A stretch of 64,000 nt of DNA from Alphaproteobacteria bacterium PA2 (GCA_002256425.1 NKIZ01000001.1:558001-622000), one strand, 5' to 3'. Numbered from the stretch's first letter, positions 1 through 9,032 are shown. Program-made: numbers and translations. The notes: generated by a model not told the origin, from the letters alone.

Positions 1-612
1 GCCCCTGTCGATCGCCGACAGGGTTGTCAGGGCCACCCACAGCTTTGAAACGCTCTGCTGGGGAAAGGCCTCGTCGCCGCGGACATCGACCATCCAGTTG
101 GCCGAGATGTCGACAATCGCCAGGCCGACGGTCTCGCCGAACGCCTCGGCGAGAGAGTCGAGATCCCGCTGCAAGGCTTCCGGGCCAGGCTTCGGGGCCT
201 GAGCCGAGCTGTCCTTGACCGCCAGGAGCGTCGGCATGAGCCGGACAGGCTTTGGCGCCTTCAACTCCGCCGCTGTCTCCGGCGTGGGTAATTGTCCGGC
301 GATGGCCGTGGCGCCGGCGAGGCTCGCCATGGTGACCAGGGGCCAGCGCAGTTCGAAGGTCTTGAGGGCGCCGCCTATGGCCATGTCTATCGCCGTATCC
401 GGCAGGCCCCTCAGGCTTCGAAGCAGGCGTGCGGGAGCGGTAGCCACCCCGAGCCTGAGCCGGCCAAGGCCCTTGCTCCCGGCGACCACCAGGAGCCACC
501 CGCCATCCGCCAGTTTCCAGAACAGACCTGCAGCAGCCCGCCTTGCCTTGCGGGCGAGGCTCCTCCGCACCTTGGGCGGGGCGGGCATGGGACTCAGGGT
601 CTGACGACTCAT
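1..612 (-). CDS. Class A beta-lactamase-fold serine hydrolase (3' end beyond window)
   Basis: This gene enters from the left edge, so only its first 204 codons are present. The start is the ATG at 610-612. The N-terminus is basic (many Arg/Lys), and a hydrophobic stretch near residues 90-108 could be a membrane anchor. The last visible part contains S187-V-S-K190 in the context QQSVSKLWVALTTL, which fits the active-site SxxK helix of class A beta-lactamase-like enzymes. The later SDN and KTG motifs would lie outside the window. It may be a penicillin-recognising or peptidoglycan-related hydrolase; resistance activity cannot be inferred. It is followed upstream by the convergent-free 3' end of the CDF gene on the same strand. 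Confidence 0.72.
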   Translation of the reverse strand, partial: MSRQTLSPMPAPPKVRRSLARKARRAAAGLFWKLADGGWLLVVAGSKGLGRLRLGVATAPARLLRSLRGLPDTAIDMAIGGALKTFELRWPLVTMASLAGATAIAGQLPTPETAAELKAPKPVRLMPTLLAVKDSSAQAPKPGPEALQRDLDSLAEAFGETVGLAIVDISANWMVDVRGDEAFPQQSVSKLWVALTTLSAIDRG

Positions 613-645
613 GCCCTCCCTTGAGTCTTGATCCGGGGGCGCCCG

Positions 646-1584
646 TCAAGCGTCGCCGTTGGCCCGTACTTCAATTGTAATGTGGCTGAGCTCGGGAATG
701 CCTTCCAGGCGACGCCGATAGGCCAGGGCCGGTTCAGGCGTCTCGGCCTGCAGGACGATAATCGCAGCGTGATGCCCGGGTCCCAAACGCCAGACGTGAA
801 GGTCAATGACCTGGGCGCCATCCACGGTCAGCCTCTGCCTGATATCGTCCATCAGGGCTCGGGAGGGTGTGGCGTCCAGAAGGGCCGCGCCGGTCCGGCG
901 CAAGAGCTTCCAGGCGAAGTGGCAGACCAGGACCGCGCCAGCCATGGCGGCGACAGGATCCGCCCAGGTCAGGTCCCACGCCCGGCCTGCCGCCAGACTC
1001 AGAATGGCCAGTCCCGAGACCACCGTGTCAGCCGTCAGATGCAGATGGGCTGCAGACAGGTTGAGGTCACCATCCGTATCCGGCCCTGCGGCCGCCTTCG
1101 GCTGCAGGATGCGCACGCAGAGCAGGTTGACCAGCAGGGCGAGGGCCGCCAGCTCCAGAGCGCCCACATAGGCGATCTCCTCGGGCTGGAAGACCCGCTG
1201 GAGGCTTTCAATACCGATCATCAGGCCTGTGGTCGCCAGGACCAGGCCATTGGCGAAGCCTACCAGATACCCCACCTTGCCTGTGCCGAAGGCAAGGCGG
1301 GAGTCCCGGGCGAAGGCGCGGGAAATGCCATAGGCCACGGCGGCAGCGGCCAGGACCACGATATGGGCCGCCAGATGCAGCCCGTTGGCGATCAGCGCCA
1401 TGGAATGAAAGACCATTCCCCCGATGATCTGGACGGCCATGGTGACCACGCAGATGGCGACCACCAGCCAGGTCCGCCGCTCATTGCGGGCATGGTCAGC
1501 GCCCAGATAGGCGCGATCATTGCGGAAGGTGTCCAGGGGAGGAGTTGTCGCCAGCGGGCTTGTCACGGAGATCTCAGGGGCCAT
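646..1584 (-). CDS. CDF-family divalent metal exporter, DmeF-like
   Basis: This is a 312-residue cation diffusion facilitator, an inner-membrane proton-driven exporter of divalent metals. Around six hydrophobic segments are visible. The second carries GLHLAAH and the fifth carries HLHLTAD, the two histidine/aspartate pairs expected to form the transport site. The N-terminal ADHARNERRTW context resembles DmeF-type Co/Ni exporters. The residue usually Asp just before the first His pair (ADGxH) is Asn here (ANGLH). I chose the ATG at 1584. A TTG at 1635 would extend the frame but would run through the palindrome at 1605-1621. The gene is divergent from the COG0523 GTPase and probably shares its control region. 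Family is secure; metal preference is inferred. Confidence 0.85.
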   Translation of the reverse strand: MAPEISVTSPLATTPPLDTFRNDRAYLGADHARNERRTWLVVAICVVTMAVQIIGGMVFHSMALIANGLHLAAHIVVLAAAAVAYGISRAFARDSRLAFGTGKVGYLVGFANGLVLATTGLMIGIESLQRVFQPEEIAYVGALELAALALLVNLLCVRILQPKAAAGPDTDGDLNLSAAHLHLTADTVVSGLAILSLAAGRAWDLTWADPVAAMAGAVLVCHFAWKLLRRTGAALLDATPSRALMDDIRQRLTVDGAQVIDLHVWRLGPGHHAAIIVLQAETPEPALAYRRRLEGIPELSHITIEVRANGDA

Positions 1585-1604
1585 CAGGGGAGGGCGTCGC
1601 GGAA

Positions 1605-1621
1605 GTGTTATTGTGTAACAC
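1605..1621. promoter_or_regulatory. Zur-like operator between divergent metal genes
   Basis: The 17-base palindrome GTGTTATTGTGTAACAC has perfect 6-base arms (1605-1610 and 1616-1621) around a 5-base spacer. Its TGTTA...TAACA core resembles zinc-uptake-regulator (Zur) boxes. It lies about 20 bases before the CDF exporter start and about 60 bases before the COG0523 GTPase start. Identification as Zur rests on motif and context; binding is inferred. Confidence 0.6.
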
Positions 1622-1681
1622 TGTTGATCGGTCAAGTCTCTGACGCCGGAGACTGTTCCCTCCCGGCCCTGGACGCATTAC

Positions 1682-2758
1682 ATGGGACCCATGACCCAGA
1701 AGACACCCGTCACCGTTCTCACCGGCTATCTCGGCGCCGGAAAGACCACCTTGCTGAACCGCATCCTCTCGGAAGACCATGGCAAGCGCTACGCTGTCAT
1801 CGTCAATGAATTCGGGGAAATCGGCATCGACAATGACCTTATCGTCGGCGCCGACGAAGAGGTCTTTGAAATGAACAATGGCTGCGTCTGCTGCACGGTG
1901 CGCGGCGACCTGATCCGCGTTCTGTCGGGCCTGATGAAGCGCAAGGGCGGCTTTGACGCCATTATCGTCGAGACCACGGGACTGGCCGACCCAGGCCCGG
2001 TGGCCCAGACCTTCTTCGTTGACGATGATGTCCGCGCCAAGACCCAGCTGGACAGCGTCACCACTGTGGTCGACGCCATGTACCTGCCTCTTCGCCTAGC
2101 GGACTCCAAAGAGGCGGTGGAGCAGATCGCCTTCGCCGACCAGATCGTCCTGAACAAGACCGACCTGGTGAGCGAGGCCCAGCTTCGCGATGTGGAAGCC
2201 CGCATCCGGCGGCTCAACCCCCTGGCGCCGATCCACCGGGCCCAGAGGTCCAACGTGCCCCTGGAAATGATTCTGGGACGTGGCGGGTTTGACCTGGAGC
2301 GCATTACCGAACTCCAGCCGGAATTCCTGAACCCCGCCCACGGCGAAGCGGGCCATGTCCACGACGAAAACTGCGACCACGACCATGATCACCACGATCA
2401 TGACCACCATGGCCACGATCATCATGACCATGACCATCATCACCACGACCACGCCGCCGAAGCCGGCATTCGCGGCATCTCCCTGGCCTTCGATAAGCCG
2501 CTGAACGCCAACCGGGTGACCGCCTGGCTGAACGGCGTGCTGCAGACCCAGGGCCCTGACATCCTGCGGGCCAAGGGCATTCTGGACGTCGCAGGCGAAG
2601 ACCGGCGGCTGGTCTTCCAGGCGGTCCACATGATTCTGGAAGGCGATTTCCAGCGGGACTGGAAGCCGGGGGAAACCCGCTCCTCCCGCATGGTGTTCAT
2701 CGGCCGCAATCTCGATGAGGCCGCCCTCAAGGCCGGGTTCGAGGCCTGCGCGGCCTGA
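1682..2758 (+). CDS. COG0523 (CobW/ZigA-type) GTPase, putative zinc metallochaperone
   Basis: This 358-residue G3E-family P-loop GTPase is thought, in zinc-limited bacteria, to deliver metal to client proteins. The Walker A motif GYLGAGKTT is at residues 15-23 and the family metal-binding CxCC motif (GCVCC) at residues 68-71. A long His/Asp-rich segment lies around residues 225-258, before the C-terminal CobW_C domain, and could buffer zinc. The start could be the ATG at 1682 or the one at 1691; both leave the GTPase domain intact. A Zur-like palindrome lies upstream and is shared with the divergent CDF exporter, which supports a zinc-starvation role rather than a cobalamin role. No cob genes are nearby. 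Confidence 0.88.
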   Translation: MGPMTQKTPVTVLTGYLGAGKTTLLNRILSEDHGKRYAVIVNEFGEIGIDNDLIVGADEEVFEMNNGCVCCTVRGDLIRVLSGLMKRKGGFDAIIVETTGLADPGPVAQTFFVDDDVRAKTQLDSVTTVVDAMYLPLRLADSKEAVEQIAFADQIVLNKTDLVSEAQLRDVEARIRRLNPLAPIHRAQRSNVPLEMILGRGGFDLERITELQPEFLNPAHGEAGHVHDENCDHDHDHHDHDHHGHDHHDHDHHHHDHAAEAGIRGISLAFDKPLNANRVTAWLNGVLQTQGPDILRAKGILDVAGEDRRLVFQAVHMILEGDFQRDWKPGETRSSRMVFIGRNLDEAALKAGFEACAA

Positions 2759-2796
2759 TCCCGGTCCGGGACTGTTCCCGGGTGACATCCAGGCAC

Positions 2797-2830
2797 AAAA
2801 AAGCCCGCCCCGGTTTCCCGAGGCGGGCTT
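2797..2830 (-). terminator. Intrinsic terminator of exbD (possibly bidirectional)
   Basis: Arms AAGCCCGCC (2801-2809) and GGCGGGCTT (2822-2830) form a strong stem extended inward by CGG/CCG pairs. On the minus strand it is followed by a run of six Ts. It lies between the convergent ends of the GTPase and ExbD genes, so it may stop transcription from both. Confidence 0.8.
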
Positions 2831-2848
2831 GATCTTGTCTGGCTGGGC

Positions 2849-3283
2849 CTAGAGGTCTTCGTTGATCAACGCGACCTGGAAGTAGCCATTGCCCTGAAGG
2901 GTGTTCATGACTTCCATGAACTGGCCGTAGCGAACGGTCCGGTCAGCGCGGATATAGACCCGCTCCTTGGTGGGATCAGGCTTGTTCAGCTTGCGCGCCA
3001 GATCGCCGGAGAGGTTATCGATCGAGGTCTGGGCCTCACCGATATAGATCCCGCCATTGGCCTGGATGTTGATGACCGTCGGCTCCGGCGGCTTCGGCGC
3101 GTTCGGCGGCGGCGGAATGGCCGGCGGCAGATCGAGCTTGATGGAAACCGTCGCGGCCGGAATGGCCACCATGAAGATAATGAGCAGAACCAGCATAACG
3201 TCGACGAAAGGCGTGACGTTGATGTCGCTGTTCTGGCCGAGGTTGAAACGGCCGCCGCCGCCACCGCCCAGCTTCGCTCCCAT
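2849..3283 (-). CDS. exbD: ExbD/TolR-family biopolymer transport protein
   Basis: This 144-residue protein is a proton-channel subunit of the ExbB-ExbD (or TolQ-TolR) motor type. The N-terminal Gly-rich cytosolic tail is followed by SDINVTPFVDVMLVLLIIFM, the single transmembrane helix with the family's key Asp in FVDVML. A Pro-rich linker (IPPPPNAPKPPEP) and a periplasmic ExbD domain follow. I chose the ATG at 3281-3283 because GGAAGGA sits just upstream; a longer frame to 3340 lacks such support. There is no adjacent exbB or tonB. A second family member (tolR) lies at 59.9 kb in the tol operon. It probably works with an ExbB/TonB encoded elsewhere. Confidence 0.88.
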   Translation of the reverse strand: MGAKLGGGGGGRFNLGQNSDINVTPFVDVMLVLLIIFMVAIPAATVSIKLDLPPAIPPPPNAPKPPEPTVINIQANGGIYIGEAQTSIDNLSGDLARKLNKPDPTKERVYIRADRTVRYGQFMEVMNTLQGNGYFQVALINEDL

Positions 3284-3462
3284 AAGAAAATCCTTCCCTT
3301 GAGGGCGCCCGGATGTGCGCCCGTCCGTCTGTCCCGACACCCATCGCCAATCGTAAGCAGCTTGTAAAGCCCCTACTGTCAGCCTTTCTCAACAAGTGAC
3401 GAGACTCGCCCAATTCGTAGTCAGGGCGTTTTCCAACGCCTCGTCACGCTCTATGGAAGCAC

Positions 3463-4431
3463 ATGACCTATTCTTTCGACGCTTATGTGACCGCCGCCCT
3501 GTTTGACCGGTCCGGAATGGCCGCCTTCGCCCTTGGCGATGGCAGGATCGCCTTTGAAACCGGCGAGACCCAGGAGGCGCACAATGGCGTGGTCCTGTCC
3601 GCCGCCCTGCATCCCGGCGGCCTTGGCCTGCTGACAGGAGGCGATGACGGCCGGGTGGTGTGGACCAGAAAAGAGGCAGTCGAGGAGATCGCCAGGATCC
3701 CGGGGCGCTGGATCGACACTGTTGCGGCCAGCCCTGAGTCGAAACTCATCGCCTTCGGGGCCGGAAAGGAACTGCATGTCCGTGACAGCGCAGACCCGGC
3801 CTTCTCGCGGACCTTCCAGCATGAAAAATCCGTGGCCGACGTGGCCTTTGATCCCAAGGGCCGTCGCCTGGCCGTGGCCACCTATGGCGGCGCCTGGCTC
3901 TGGTATGCCAGGATCGCCGAGCAGAAGCCGCAATTGTTGAAGTGGGCGGGAAGCCATGTGGGTCTGGCCTGGAGCCCGGACGGCAAGTTCCTGATGAGCG
4001 CCATGCAGGAGAACCAGCTTCACGGCTGGCGCGTGGCCGACGACAAGAACCTCAAGATGGGCGGCTATCCAGGCAAGGTGAAGAGCATGGCCTTCCTGGC
4101 CAAGGGTCTGATGCTTGCCACCTCAGGCGCCAATGGGGTGGTGATCTGGCCCTTCGCCGGGGCCACCGGTCCCCTGGGCAAGCAGGCCGCCGAGATCGGC
4201 TATGACGAAAGCGCCATGGTCATCCGCGTGGCCGCCACCCCCAACAGCAATCGGGTCGCGGCCGGTCTGGATGACGGACGGGTCTGGGTCTGCGACCTGA
4301 CCGACCAGAAGACCCGGCCGGTGAAATCCGAGAAGGGCGACCCCATCAGCGCCCTGGCCATCAGCCCGGACGGCAAGCGGGTGGCCTGGGGCGACGAAGG
4401 CGGCGGGGCCGGCGTCTCCGAGGTAATCTAG
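3463..4431 (+). CDS. WD40-repeat beta-propeller protein
   Basis: This 322-residue protein is built of repeated units typical of WD40 propellers. They show as recurring segments such as LHPGGLGLLTGGDDGRVVW, WSPDGKFLMSAM and ISPDGKRVAWGDEGG. About six or seven blades fit the length. No signal peptide is apparent, so it is probably cytosolic. Such proteins act as interaction platforms; the partner is unknown. It is divergent from exbD, with 179 bases between, and its stop overlaps the end of the convergent nitroreductase gene by four bases. No catalytic domain is visible. Confidence 0.8.
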   Translation: MTYSFDAYVTAALFDRSGMAAFALGDGRIAFETGETQEAHNGVVLSAALHPGGLGLLTGGDDGRVVWTRKEAVEEIARIPGRWIDTVAASPESKLIAFGAGKELHVRDSADPAFSRTFQHEKSVADVAFDPKGRRLAVATYGGAWLWYARIAEQKPQLLKWAGSHVGLAWSPDGKFLMSAMQENQLHGWRVADDKNLKMGGYPGKVKSMAFLAKGLMLATSGANGVVIWPFAGATGPLGKQAAEIGYDESAMVIRVAATPNSNRVAAGLDDGRVWVCDLTDQKTRPVKSEKGDPISALAISPDGKRVAWGDEGGGAGVSEVI

Positions 4432-5090
4432 GCCCAGCCCTTCAGTTCGCCCCAGACGCTGAACGGGTCACGGGCTGAACGCCATCCGTTGATCGGCGCG
4501 GTGTCGTCGGCATAGCCCAGGGCCATGCCGGAAAACACCATGTGGTCCTCCGGCAGGCCAAGGACATCGGCCAGGGTCTTGGGATAGCGCGCCCAGTATT
4601 CCTGTGCGCAGGTCGAAAGCCCCTTCTCAACCGCCAGCAGCATGACGGTCTGCATGTACATGCCCAGGTCCGACCACTGGGGCGGTCCCAGCTTGCGGTC
4701 CAGGCAGAAGAACAGTCCCACCGGGGCGCCGAACAGTTCGCCGTTCTTCGCCAGCTGGCGCAGGCGCGCAGGTTTGTCTTCCCGGGGAATGGAGATGGAG
4801 GCGTAGAGCTCTTCGCCATTCTGGAACCGACGGGTGCGGAAGGGGTCCCAGAGGTTGGCGGGATAGACATCATATTCAGGCTCTTCGCCGAAGGGGTTTG
4901 CGGCCACCTTCGCCTTCAGATCGTCCAGCGCCGCGCCCGCCAGGCCATAAACCCGCCAGGGCTGAAGATTGCCGCCGGACGGCGCCCGGGCGGCGGCCTC
5001 CAGGATCTCCTGCACCAGGGCCTGGGGCGGTGTCTCGGCCTTGAAGGCCCGCACCGAGGTGCGACGGGCTACGGCTTGGCTGACATCCAT
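4428..5090 (-). CDS. Nitroreductase-family FMN oxidoreductase
   Basis: This 220-residue protein belongs to the nitroreductase superfamily of NAD(P)H- and FMN-dependent enzymes that reduce nitro-aromatics, quinones or other electrophiles. RRTSVRAF near the N-terminus and [10 protein letters not shown] at about residues 36-45 are the FMN-phosphate and substrate-pocket motifs. [10 protein letters not shown] and the C-terminal LALGY-like MALGYADD segment also fit. The physiological substrate is unknown. The gene is convergent with the WD40 gene and divergent from mtgA. Confidence 0.87.
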   Translation of the reverse strand: MDVSQAVARRTSVRAFKAETPPQALVQEILEAAARAPSGGNLQPWRVYGLAGAALDDLKAKVAANPFGEEPEYDVYPANLWDPFRTRRFQNGEELYASISIPREDKPARLRQLAKNGELFGAPVGLFFCLDRKLGPPQWSDLGMYMQTVMLLAVEKGLSTCAQEYWARYPKTLADVLGLPEDHMVFSGMALGYADDTAPINGWRSARDPFSVWGELKGWA

Positions 5091-5192
5091 CTGATTCTCC
5101 CGGGTCTGTGGCGTCGCGGCTTGACGCCGCTGACGAGCCCGTTAGCACTTGTCCCCAGGGGCAGGGCAAGGCCCCACTTCAACAGGGGCCCG

Positions 5193-5897
5193 ATGCCAAA
5201 GACAAGACCCCGGGGCCGGATGGCCAAACTCCTGAGAGGCCTGCTCGGCCTGCTGGTCATTGTCGGCCTGGTTGGACCGGTTCTGGCCGTGTCGGTCTAT
5301 CGGTTCGTGCCGCCTCCGGTCACCTTCCTGATGGTCCAGAGAACGGTAGAAGGTCAGGGCTTCGCCCGTCGCTGGCGGCCCATTGACGACATGTCCAACA
5401 GCTTGCCCCGGGCGGTGATCGCCGCCGAGGACGCCAAGTTCTGCCAGCACCACGGCTTTGACTTCACAGCCATGGAAAAGGCCTTCGCACACAATGAGAA
5501 ATCCAAGCGGATCCGCGGCGGCTCGACCATCAGCCAGCAGACTGCCAAGAATGTCTTTCTCTGGCCCGAGCGCTCCTATGTCCGGAAAGGCCTGGAGGCA
5601 TATTTCACCGTCCTGATCGAACTGCTCTGGGGCAAGAAGCGGATCATGGAGGTCTATCTGAACAGTGTTGAATGGGGGCCAGGCATTTATGGCGCCGACG
5701 CCGCAGCCAGGAAGAATTTCGGCGTAGGGGCGGACAAGCTTACCCCCACCCAGGCTGCACGACTGGCGGCCATACTGCCCAGTCCCCTGAAGTGGCGCGC
5801 GGCGGCGCCTGGACCCTATGTCAGAAAGCGTTCAGGCAGGATCGGCGCAGCGGCCGGGACGGTCCGGCGCGAAGGCATGGACGACTGCGTCAACTGA
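5193..5897 (+). CDS. mtgA: Monofunctional biosynthetic peptidoglycan transglycosylase
   Basis: This 234-residue membrane-anchored GT51 enzyme polymerises lipid II into glycan strands without a transpeptidase domain. A signal-anchor helix (about residues 13-35) follows a basic N-terminus. The catalytic glutamate lies in [14 protein letters not shown] (E79), and [13 protein letters not shown], the [10 protein letters not shown] segment and [13 protein letters not shown] are the other GT51 motifs. The length matches MtgA rather than bifunctional PBPs. I use the ATG at 5193; a second ATG at 5220 would shorten the cytosolic tail by nine residues, and the open frame extending far upstream is antisense to the nitroreductase. 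Confidence 0.92.
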   Translation: MPKTRPRGRMAKLLRGLLGLLVIVGLVGPVLAVSVYRFVPPPVTFLMVQRTVEGQGFARRWRPIDDMSNSLPRAVIAAEDAKFCQHHGFDFTAMEKAFAHNEKSKRIRGGSTISQQTAKNVFLWPERSYVRKGLEAYFTVLIELLWGKKRIMEVYLNSVEWGPGIYGADAAARKNFGVGADKLTPTQAARLAAILPSPLKWRAAAPGPYVRKRSGRIGAAAGTVRREGMDDCVN

Positions 5898-5902
5898 CGA
5901 GA

Positions 5903-6775
5903 CTAGGCCGCAGCCCAGGCGCGGGAGTCCAGGGCTTCTGGATCATCCATGGCCATGTCGTCCCAGTCGAGATCCGGAATTGGACGGGAGGCGGCGCCAA
6001 TCACGGCGTTCATTTCGCCGACGGATCCTACGCCCACCAGGACCGTGCTGGCTTCAGGACGGGACAGGGCAAAGCCCAGGGCGGCCTGAAGCGGGTCGGA
6101 CCGCCCCTCGGCGATCAGGCGGCGGGCGCGGTGGATTCGATTGGTCGCGGCCTTCAGATGGCTCGGCGCCCGTTCCGGCGGCAGCAGCAGAAGGCCGTTC
6201 AGGAAGATCGACCGGAGCTGGACTTCCAGGCCCATGCCGGCGATGGCGGCCAGGGTTCCGTCGATCAGCAGGCGCTGATCCAGCAAGCTGGCGGGCGCCT
6301 GGACCACATCAGGGCGAAAACGGCGGGCAAGACCCAGGGGATCGTCCGAAGCGAAGACCGAAATGCCGATCTTGCGGGTCAGACCCTGGTCCTTGAGCAT
6401 TTTGAGCCGGTCCCAGAGGGCCAGACCATGGGGGCCGAACAGTTCCGAGGCGGACGGCACCAGCAGACAGTCAGCCTGCTCGACTCCCAGTCGCCTCAGG
6501 ACGGCGCGGGCTTCGGCTTCAACCAGATCGGGACCGCGATCGGCGCGGACCGTGGAAATGGTGACGTTGAAGGGATTTGGTCGCGGCATGACCGAGCCAA
6601 TGTCCAGCTCGGCCTGGGGCGAGCGCCCGGCAAGGTCAAAGGCCTTGAGACCCGAGCGTCCGGCGATGTCCAGAATATCGCGCACTTCGGCCTGTGGCGG
6701 GCGACCGCGCACAGCCACCTGGTCCAGGGCGAACTGGCCCGAAGACAGGCCCAACTTGGTAAGCAAACCGGTCAT
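5903..6775 (-). CDS. Aldo/keto reductase-like protein with altered catalytic positions
   Basis: This 290-residue protein resembles an aldo/keto-reductase TIM barrel. It has an N-terminal LGLSSGQF strand, a long LRRLGVEQADCLLV segment, KIGISVF and a C-terminal STVLVGVGSVGEMN motif for cofactor binding. Two parts of the usual Asp-Tyr-Lys-His tetrad look changed. Where DTAxxYGxSE is expected the sequence reads DLAGRSPQAE, and where LLVHxP is expected it reads LLVPSASE. It may be a non-canonical or non-catalytic family member. It is convergent with mtgA (5 bases between) and divergent from the XdhC-like gene. Confidence 0.75.
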   Translation of the reverse strand: MTGLLTKLGLSSGQFALDQVAVRGRPPQAEVRDILDIAGRSGLKAFDLAGRSPQAELDIGSVMPRPNPFNVTISTVRADRGPDLVEAEARAVLRRLGVEQADCLLVPSASELFGPHGLALWDRLKMLKDQGLTRKIGISVFASDDPLGLARRFRPDVVQAPASLLDQRLLIDGTLAAIAGMGLEVQLRSIFLNGLLLLPPERAPSHLKAATNRIHRARRLIAEGRSDPLQAALGFALSRPEASTVLVGVGSVGEMNAVIGAASRPIPDLDWDDMAMDDPEALDSRAWAAA

Positions 6776-6881
6776 GAACTGCGGAAAACGCCCTGACGAA
6801 GGAAGATCGAAGGCTCATATTGGGACAAAGGCCTAAAGAACCGGTGTCTGAAACCCTTCCGGGGAGTTAAGGTTCGGGGTC

Positions 6882-7826
6882 ATGAGAGAGCCCCTTCCCG
6901 AATGGCCGATGTTCGGCCTGACCGACGATGTCCGCCCCGCCCTGCGCCAGGCAAGGGCCGCCAACATGCCCATGATCCTCGCCACCCTCATCCGGGTGGA
7001 CGGCGGCGGGCCCCGCCCGGTCGGCACCCAGATGGTTTTCGCCGAGGGTCTGGTTTCCGGATATTTCTCGGGGGGCTGTGTCGAGGCCGATATCGCAGAC
7101 CACGCCCACGCCTGCCTTGCTGACGGTCAGCCCAGACGCCTGGTCTATGGTCAAGGCAGCCCCTGGCCCGATATCCAGCTGCTTTGCGGCGCCGGGATCG
7201 AGATCTTCCTGGAGCGGGTCGCCCCCGATTCTCCGGCCCTGTCAGACCTGCTGAGCGCCGAAGACGAACGACGGCCGGTCAGCTGGGTGAGCGATGGGGC
7301 AAGACAGGTCTGCTTCGAGCGGGACAAGGCCGCGCCCTGGCCGGACGCTGTGCAGCGGGACTATGATCCGCCCCAGAAACTGGTGGTCTTCGGCTCTGAC
7401 CCCACCGCCCTGGCCATCGCCCAGCTGGGCGCCCAGAGCGGCCTTCAGACCACATTTGTCCGGCCCAAGGGGCCAGAGACGCCGCCGCCGATTCCGGGCC
7501 TCGCCTATCGTCGCGATGATCCGCAGTCGGCCCTCGCAGCCATCGGGACAGACGCCTGGACGGCCATCGCCGTGGCCACGCACAATCTCGAGACCGATCG
7601 GGACGCCCTGGCGGCCGCTCTGCCTTCTTCTGCGGGATATGTGGGGCTGCTGGGCGCCCGCAAGCGGTTGGCCGAAAGGCTGGCGCCGCTCCGGGCTGCG
7701 GGCGTGCCCGAGGAACAACTGACCCGGGTCAAGGCGCCCATCGGCCTGGACATCGGCGGCAAGGCGCCCTGGGAGGTCGCGGTCTCGGTCATCGGCGAGA
7801 TCATGGCCCAGAGGTACGGCCGCTAG
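6882..7826 (+). CDS. XdhC/CoxI-family molybdenum-cofactor insertion protein
   Basis: This 314-residue protein belongs to the XdhC/CoxI family, which binds and delivers molybdenum cofactor to xanthine-dehydrogenase or CO-dehydrogenase-type enzymes. The N-terminal domain shows ATLIRVDGGGPRPVGTQMV and YFSGGCVEADI. The C-terminal half is a Rossmann-type XdhC_C domain (LVVFGSDPTALAIAQLG and GYVGLLGARKR). No molybdoenzyme gene is nearby, so its client must be elsewhere. It is the only plus-strand gene between two minus-strand units and ends 13 bases before the TPR-methyltransferase stop. Confidence 0.85.
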   Translation: MREPLPEWPMFGLTDDVRPALRQARAANMPMILATLIRVDGGGPRPVGTQMVFAEGLVSGYFSGGCVEADIADHAHACLADGQPRRLVYGQGSPWPDIQLLCGAGIEIFLERVAPDSPALSDLLSAEDERRPVSWVSDGARQVCFERDKAAPWPDAVQRDYDPPQKLVVFGSDPTALAIAQLGAQSGLQTTFVRPKGPETPPPIPGLAYRRDDPQSALAAIGTDAWTAIAVATHNLETDRDALAAALPSSAGYVGLLGARKRLAERLAPLRAAGVPEEQLTRVKAPIGLDIGGKAPWEVAVSVIGEIMAQRYGR

Positions 7827-7839
7827 ACCGCTTCGGACC

Positions 7840-9024
7840 TCAGAGTTTGCGCAGCCAGAAACTGGAGCCGTAAAGGTCCATGCCTTCCAGCCTTCCCTTG
7901 CGCAGCAGGGCGTTGGCCTGACCGATCAGGTCGCGGTCGCGCATGACAAACCAGCTGGGGAACAGGATCTCGAAATTCGAGGCGCCGAACAGAAGCGCCA
8001 CGGCCAGCAGGTACTGCTCGTTCCACAGCCGATGGACGTGTCCCGAGATATAGTCCTCTGGCAGGTAGATGTCGTGAATGTGCACGATCACCCCGGGCTT
8101 CAGTCTGGGCAGGATCTCCAGGAAGAAGACCGTGACGTCCGAGCCCTGAAAGGTCCGGTGCGAGCTGTCGATGAAACAGATGTCGCCGGCTTCCAGGGAC
8201 TGGAAGATGGCTGGATCACATCGTTCCAGCGGCAGTCTGATGACCTGATCGCAGAGCTGATCGATCTCGTTGCGGGGCTGCGGATCGATGGAGGTCAGGT
8301 GGGTCTGAAGGCCGTAGGTCCTGATGGCCCGGCGGGCGTATTTGGTGGAAACGCCGGAGCCGACCTCGATCATCCTGCGGGGATTGTGACGCTTCAGCAG
8401 GCCTGTCAGGGCCATGGCGTCCAGCGGCGAGAACCAGGCGTTCAGCCAGAACGGCGTCGGCCCGTCATAGGTTCCGCCGAGGGGAATGGTGGCGAAGTCG
8501 GCCTGCAGATCGCCCAGGCTGGCGATGAGGTCCCTGTAGGTTTCCCGACCCGTGCCGATCAGGGTTGTCAGTTCGGGGTGGGCTGGTCGACCAGCGCCAT
8601 AACGGATTTCCGATGAGTAGGGATAGTCTACGATGGTGAAGTCGTGACGGGCCAGTTCGGTGCAGAAGACCTGGGTTTCCAGGGGGGGCGGCGGGCCCGC
8701 AGTCGGGCTTTGCGCGGAAGCCGCCCGGCCATAGGCGGCCTGTGCATCCTCCGGCCGACCGGCGTCACGGAGAGCCACAGCAAGATCGGCCCAGGCCCGG
8801 GGATTGGCGGGTTCGGAATCGGCGGCGGCCTGGAGGCCCGTCAGGCCCTCTTCAATCCGTCCCAGCCGAAAGGCGGCGATCGACCGAAGCCGCCGGGCCA
8901 GGGCATGGTCGGGCCTTGTCCGCAGGACCTCGCCCAGGGCGATGTCGGCGTGATTCAGCAGATTGTCCCTCAGCCATCCCGCGGCCTGGGCAATCTTCGC
9001 CTCCACAGGGTCTGGTGAGGTCAT
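7840..9024 (-). CDS. TPR-containing class I SAM-dependent methyltransferase
   Basis: This 394-residue protein has two parts. Residues 1 to about 110 are Ala-rich helical repeats of TPR character (for example DHALARRLRSIAAFRLGRIEEGL and NPRAWADLAVALRDAGRPEDAQAAYGRA). The C-terminal part is a Rossmann-type methyltransferase with the SAM-binding motif MIEVGSGVSTKYARR and an acidic FIDSSH motif, as in the Methyltransf_24 group. The substrate is unknown. It is the last gene of a minus-strand operon and starts 8 bases after the carbonic anhydrase stop. Confidence 0.8.
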   Translation of the reverse strand: MTSPDPVEAKIAQAAGWLRDNLLNHADIALGEVLRTRPDHALARRLRSIAAFRLGRIEEGLTGLQAAADSEPANPRAWADLAVALRDAGRPEDAQAAYGRAASAQSPTAGPPPPLETQVFCTELARHDFTIVDYPYSSEIRYGAGRPAHPELTTLIGTGRETYRDLIASLGDLQADFATIPLGGTYDGPTPFWLNAWFSPLDAMALTGLLKRHNPRRMIEVGSGVSTKYARRAIRTYGLQTHLTSIDPQPRNEIDQLCDQVIRLPLERCDPAIFQSLEAGDICFIDSSHRTFQGSDVTVFFLEILPRLKPGVIVHIHDIYLPEDYISGHVHRLWNEQYLLAVALLFGASNFEILFPSWFVMRDRDLIGQANALLRKGRLEGMDLYGSSFWLRKL

Positions 9025-9032
9025 GATGGGTC

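Noticed and set aside
628-1809. 393-codon plus-strand frame over the CDF gene
   Set aside because: The minus-strand exporter is convincing; this frame is its Gln/Gly/His-rich antisense shadow and runs through the promoter palindrome.
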